From Chitinophaga sp. H8 (GTDB lineage: Bacteria; Bacteroidota; Bacteroidia; Chitinophagales; Chitinophagaceae), in NCBI RefSeq assembly GCF_040567655.1, contig NZ_JBEXAC010000001.1, forward strand, positions 1,116,001 to 1,180,000: a stretch of 64,000 nucleotides of DNA. The letters run 5' to 3'. Made by a program: the position numbers and the translations under genes. Shown here piece by piece: positions 62,164-64,000 of this stretch. A model generated the notes under the pieces. It did not search any database. It saw only the letters and a list, made by a program, of their open reading frames with translations, and had not been told where the DNA came from. Within the stretch, counting starts at the first letter, position 1, and each line of letters opens with the position of its first letter.

Positions 62164-63045
62164 ATGAAAAATGAGAACAATTTTTCAAACCAGGAGCGCA
62201 ACCCACTGCAAAGCATAGAACAATGGGAAGATGATGTGTTACAAAGGTATCCCGAACAGGACCAGCCTGCTAAAGCCAAAGACGCATTCCGGAACTACGA
62301 TAACCCCGAAAGAGATACGGTACGCGAGTTTTACCGCCTCAACCATAAATACCAGACTTACGACTTTGTGATGGAAAAGAAAAAGGATTTTCTGCGGTTT
62401 AACCGCAAGGAAATGCCGGTATGGGGCGCCATGGAGTTTTTAAATACCCTTGTAGATGATTCTGATCCGGATATTGAACTGGACCAACTGCAACACCTGC
62501 TGCAAACGGCAGAGGCCATACGTGCAGATGGCCATCCGGACTGGTTTATTCTTACCGGCTTTATTCATGATATGGGTAAGGTGTTATGCCTGTTTGGTGA
62601 ACCACAGTGGGCAGTGGTAGGAGATACTTTCCCGGTGGGATGTAAGCATGCTGACAAAATAGTGTATCCTGAATTTTTTGCGGATAACCCCGATGTTCGT
62701 GATGAACGTTATAATACACAATACGGCATCTATGAACCACATTGTGGCCTGGATAATGTGAATATGTCCTGGGGCCATGATGAATACCTGTATCAGATAA
62801 CCAAAGACCATTTACCGGAACCGGCGCTGTATATGATCCGGTACCATTCTTTTTACGCCCAGCATCGTGAGCATGCTTACGCTCACCTGATGAATGCACA
62901 TGATCATGCCATGTTTGAATGGGTGAAAAAGTTTAATCCTTATGATCTCTACTCTAAAAGTCCGCATCCTCCGGTGGTACAAGAGCTGAAACCTTATTAC
63001 GAAGATCTGATTGCAAAATATTTGCCTGCAACCGTCCGGTTGTAA
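62164..63045 (+). CDS. myo-Inositol oxygenase (MIOX)
   Basis: This 293-residue cytosolic di-iron enzyme splits myo-inositol with O2 to D-glucuronate. The HD-domain ligands appear as LTGFIHDMGKVL (His-Asp), MSWGHDEYLY, RYHSFYAQHREHAY and NAHDHAMFEWVKKFNPYDLYSK (final Asp). DTFPVGCKHADK and YGIYEPHCGLDNVNM are strongly conserved with eukaryotic MIOX. Length matches animal MIOX. It lies 89 bases after the sodium symporter on the same strand and is followed by a terminator. No uronate isomerase or kinase is in the window, so later steps must be elsewhere. Confidence 0.94.
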   Translation: MKNENNFSNQERNPLQSIEQWEDDVLQRYPEQDQPAKAKDAFRNYDNPERDTVREFYRLNHKYQTYDFVMEKKKDFLRFNRKEMPVWGAMEFLNTLVDDSDPDIELDQLQHLLQTAEAIRADGHPDWFILTGFIHDMGKVLCLFGEPQWAVVGDTFPVGCKHADKIVYPEFFADNPDVRDERYNTQYGIYEPHCGLDNVNMSWGHDEYLYQITKDHLPEPALYMIRYHSFYAQHREHAYAHLMNAHDHAMFEWVKKFNPYDLYSKSPHPPVVQELKPYYEDLIAKYLPATVRL

Positions 63046-63066
63046 GCTATCCCCAGCCTCACCCAT

Positions 63067-63107
63067 AACTCTCCGGAGGGGATACCCCTCTGGGGAGTTA
63101 ATTTTTA
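63067..63107 (+). terminator. Terminator after the inositol oxygenase gene
   Basis: A 15-bp hairpin with two G-U pairs (63067-63081 with 63085-63099, loop ATA) is followed by AATTTTT. It separates the inositol genes from the convergent oxidoreductase gene. Confidence 0.8.
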
Positions 63108-63151
63108 ATGCAGCCGCTGATATTGTTATTGACAAGCCGCTTTCATACAGC

Positions 63152-64000
63152 TTAATGTACTAATGCAGCATGTAATACTTCCACGGGATGCAGCGCTTTT
63201 TTTCCGGTACCATCTTTTACCTGGTGGCGGCAACTGGTGCCCGGTGCTGCAATAATAGTGTCGTCAGCAGCATTACGCACGGCAGGAAATAATACCAGTT
63301 CTCCAATCTGCATAGACAAATCGTAGTGCTCCTTTTCATATCCAAAAGAACCTGCCATACCACAACAACCGGAAGGAATAACTTCTACGGTATAATTTGC
63401 CGGCAGCGATAGTATTTTCTTACTGTGTTGTGTTCCTGATAATGCTTTTTGCTGGCAGTGCCCATGCAGTTTGATATGTTTCTTTTCACTGGAAAACTGC
63501 TCCGGTGCAATATGCCCTTTATCTGCTTCCAGTGCCAGAAACTCATCTATGAGGTATACATGTTTTGCCAGCTTTTGGGCAGCTGCTCTGAGCGGCTCCT
63601 GTACCAGGTCGGGATATTCATCGCGGAAACTTAAAATAGCAGATGGCTCTACTCCCAGTAATGGGGCGTTTTCATTGATGACGTCACTGAATATACGTAC
63701 ATTCTTTTCTGCAATACCACGTGCCTTCCTGAGCATCCCTTTGGATAAATAAGCGCGTGCACTTTCCGGATGATTGATCATCAGCACTTCATATCCCAGG
63801 CGCTCCAATAGCTGTACGGCTTTGATCCCGATAGTAGTATCATTGAAGTTGGTGAACTCGTCGCAGAAGAGGTATACTTTTCTGGTTCCTGCAGGATGGG
63901 GCTGTTTTTCAGCAGGCCACTTCTTTTTAAACCAGCTTTTTAGCGTAGTCTGGTGCAGGCCAGGCAGGGACCGTTTGGTAGCAAAACCGGATATCTTCTT
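63152..64000 (-). CDS. FAD-linked oxidoreductase with CCG Fe-S domain, C-terminal part (truncated by window end)
   Basis: The frame is open to the window edge, so only the last 282 residues are seen. They form the C-terminal (Fe-S) half of a large YdiJ/GlpC-like protein: VYLFCDEFTNFNDTTIG, then HGHCQQKAL, the CCG motif IPSGCCGMAGSFGYE, and AAPGTSCRHQV. Complete members are usually 900-1000 residues with an FAD_binding_4 half and a ferredoxin motif upstream. They oxidise D-lactate, D-2-hydroxyglutarate or glycolate; the substrate cannot be judged. It converges with the MIOX gene. Confidence 0.88.
   Translation of the reverse strand, partial: KKISGFATKRSLPGLHQTTLKSWFKKKWPAEKQPHPAGTRKVYLFCDEFTNFNDTTIGIKAVQLLERLGYEVLMINHPESARAYLSKGMLRKARGIAEKNVRIFSDVINENAPLLGVEPSAILSFRDEYPDLVQEPLRAAAQKLAKHVYLIDEFLALEADKGHIAPEQFSSEKKHIKLHGHCQQKALSGTQHSKKILSLPANYTVEVIPSGCCGMAGSFGYEKEHYDLSMQIGELVLFPAVRNAADDTIIAAPGTSCRHQVKDGTGKKALHPVEVLHAALVH

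Overview
The window looks like a chromosomal segment from a Bacteroidota bacterium of the Chitinophagaceae, most likely Chitinophaga or a close relative. The reasons are a type IX secretion (CHU_C, gliding-motility) C-terminal domain, near absence of Shine-Dalgarno sequences, a few TAnnTTTG-type -7 boxes, a PIF1-type helicase with a C-terminal HTH typical of the phylum, and a class I terpene synthase beside idi. I saw no rRNA or tRNA genes, CRISPR arrays or transposases. All judgements come from reading the sequence and translations; no database search was run.

Region 1 (1-5.9 kb): a 36-bp perfect inverted repeat flanks an empty 232-bp segment. Then come an MHS-type MFS transporter (minus strand), a cold-shock protein with a clear terminator, a PIF1/RecD-like helicase, a luciferase-like flavin oxidoreductase and a small unknown protein.

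Region 2 (6.1-16.3 kb): an L-rhamnose utilisation locus in the order rhaT, rhaEW (aldolase fused to dehydrogenase), rhaI, rhaB, lutA, lutB, lutC. A convergent GntR-type regulator with a sugar-binding-like domain follows. Together these would import L-rhamnose, isomerise and phosphorylate it, split it to DHAP and L-lactaldehyde, oxidise the aldehyde to L-lactate, and oxidise lactate to pyruvate. Heptad-repeat (AGCTNTT) elements sit in front of rhaB and lutB.

Region 3 (16.5-19.1 kb): a copper-type P1B ATPase and a small HMA metallochaperone.

Region 4 (19.1-46.6 kb): an AT-rich run of about 27 kb with 21 co-directional genes for a Wzx/Wzy-dependent exopolysaccharide or O-antigen-like polymer. 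It follows an 820-bp non-coding leader and ends at a strong hairpin. The genes encode a WbpM-like dehydratase, a Wza-like lipoprotein and a Wzc-like tyrosine kinase. Next comes a WbpA/B/E/D-like diacetamido-uronic-acid pathway with an embedded L-2-hydroxyglutarate oxidase, then Wzx, Wzy, a secreted beta-helix protein and a 2-epimerase. CapE/F/G for UDP-L-FucNAc, a WbpV-like reductase, a WbpL-like initiating transferase and four GT4-type glycosyltransferases complete it.

Region 5 (46.7-64 kb): a T9SS-sorted SprB-repeat protein, a two-TM protein, a Crp/Fnr regulator, a CpsB/YwqE-type tyrosine phosphatase (the probable partner of the Wzc-like kinase) and free-methionine-sulfoxide reductase. Then come idi plus a terpene synthase, a DUF2157 membrane protein, a TolC/adaptor/RND efflux set, and a sodium:solute symporter plus inositol oxygenase pair. 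The window ends in a truncated FAD/Fe-S oxidoreductase.

The most interesting points are the LhgO-in-Wbp arrangement (a predicted 2-oxoglutarate recycling loop), the heptad-repeat inverted elements, the (Tyr-Gly)7 kinase tail, homopolymer and pentanucleotide tracts suited to phase variation, a phage-like insert in the beta-helix protein, and the idi/terpene synthase pair.
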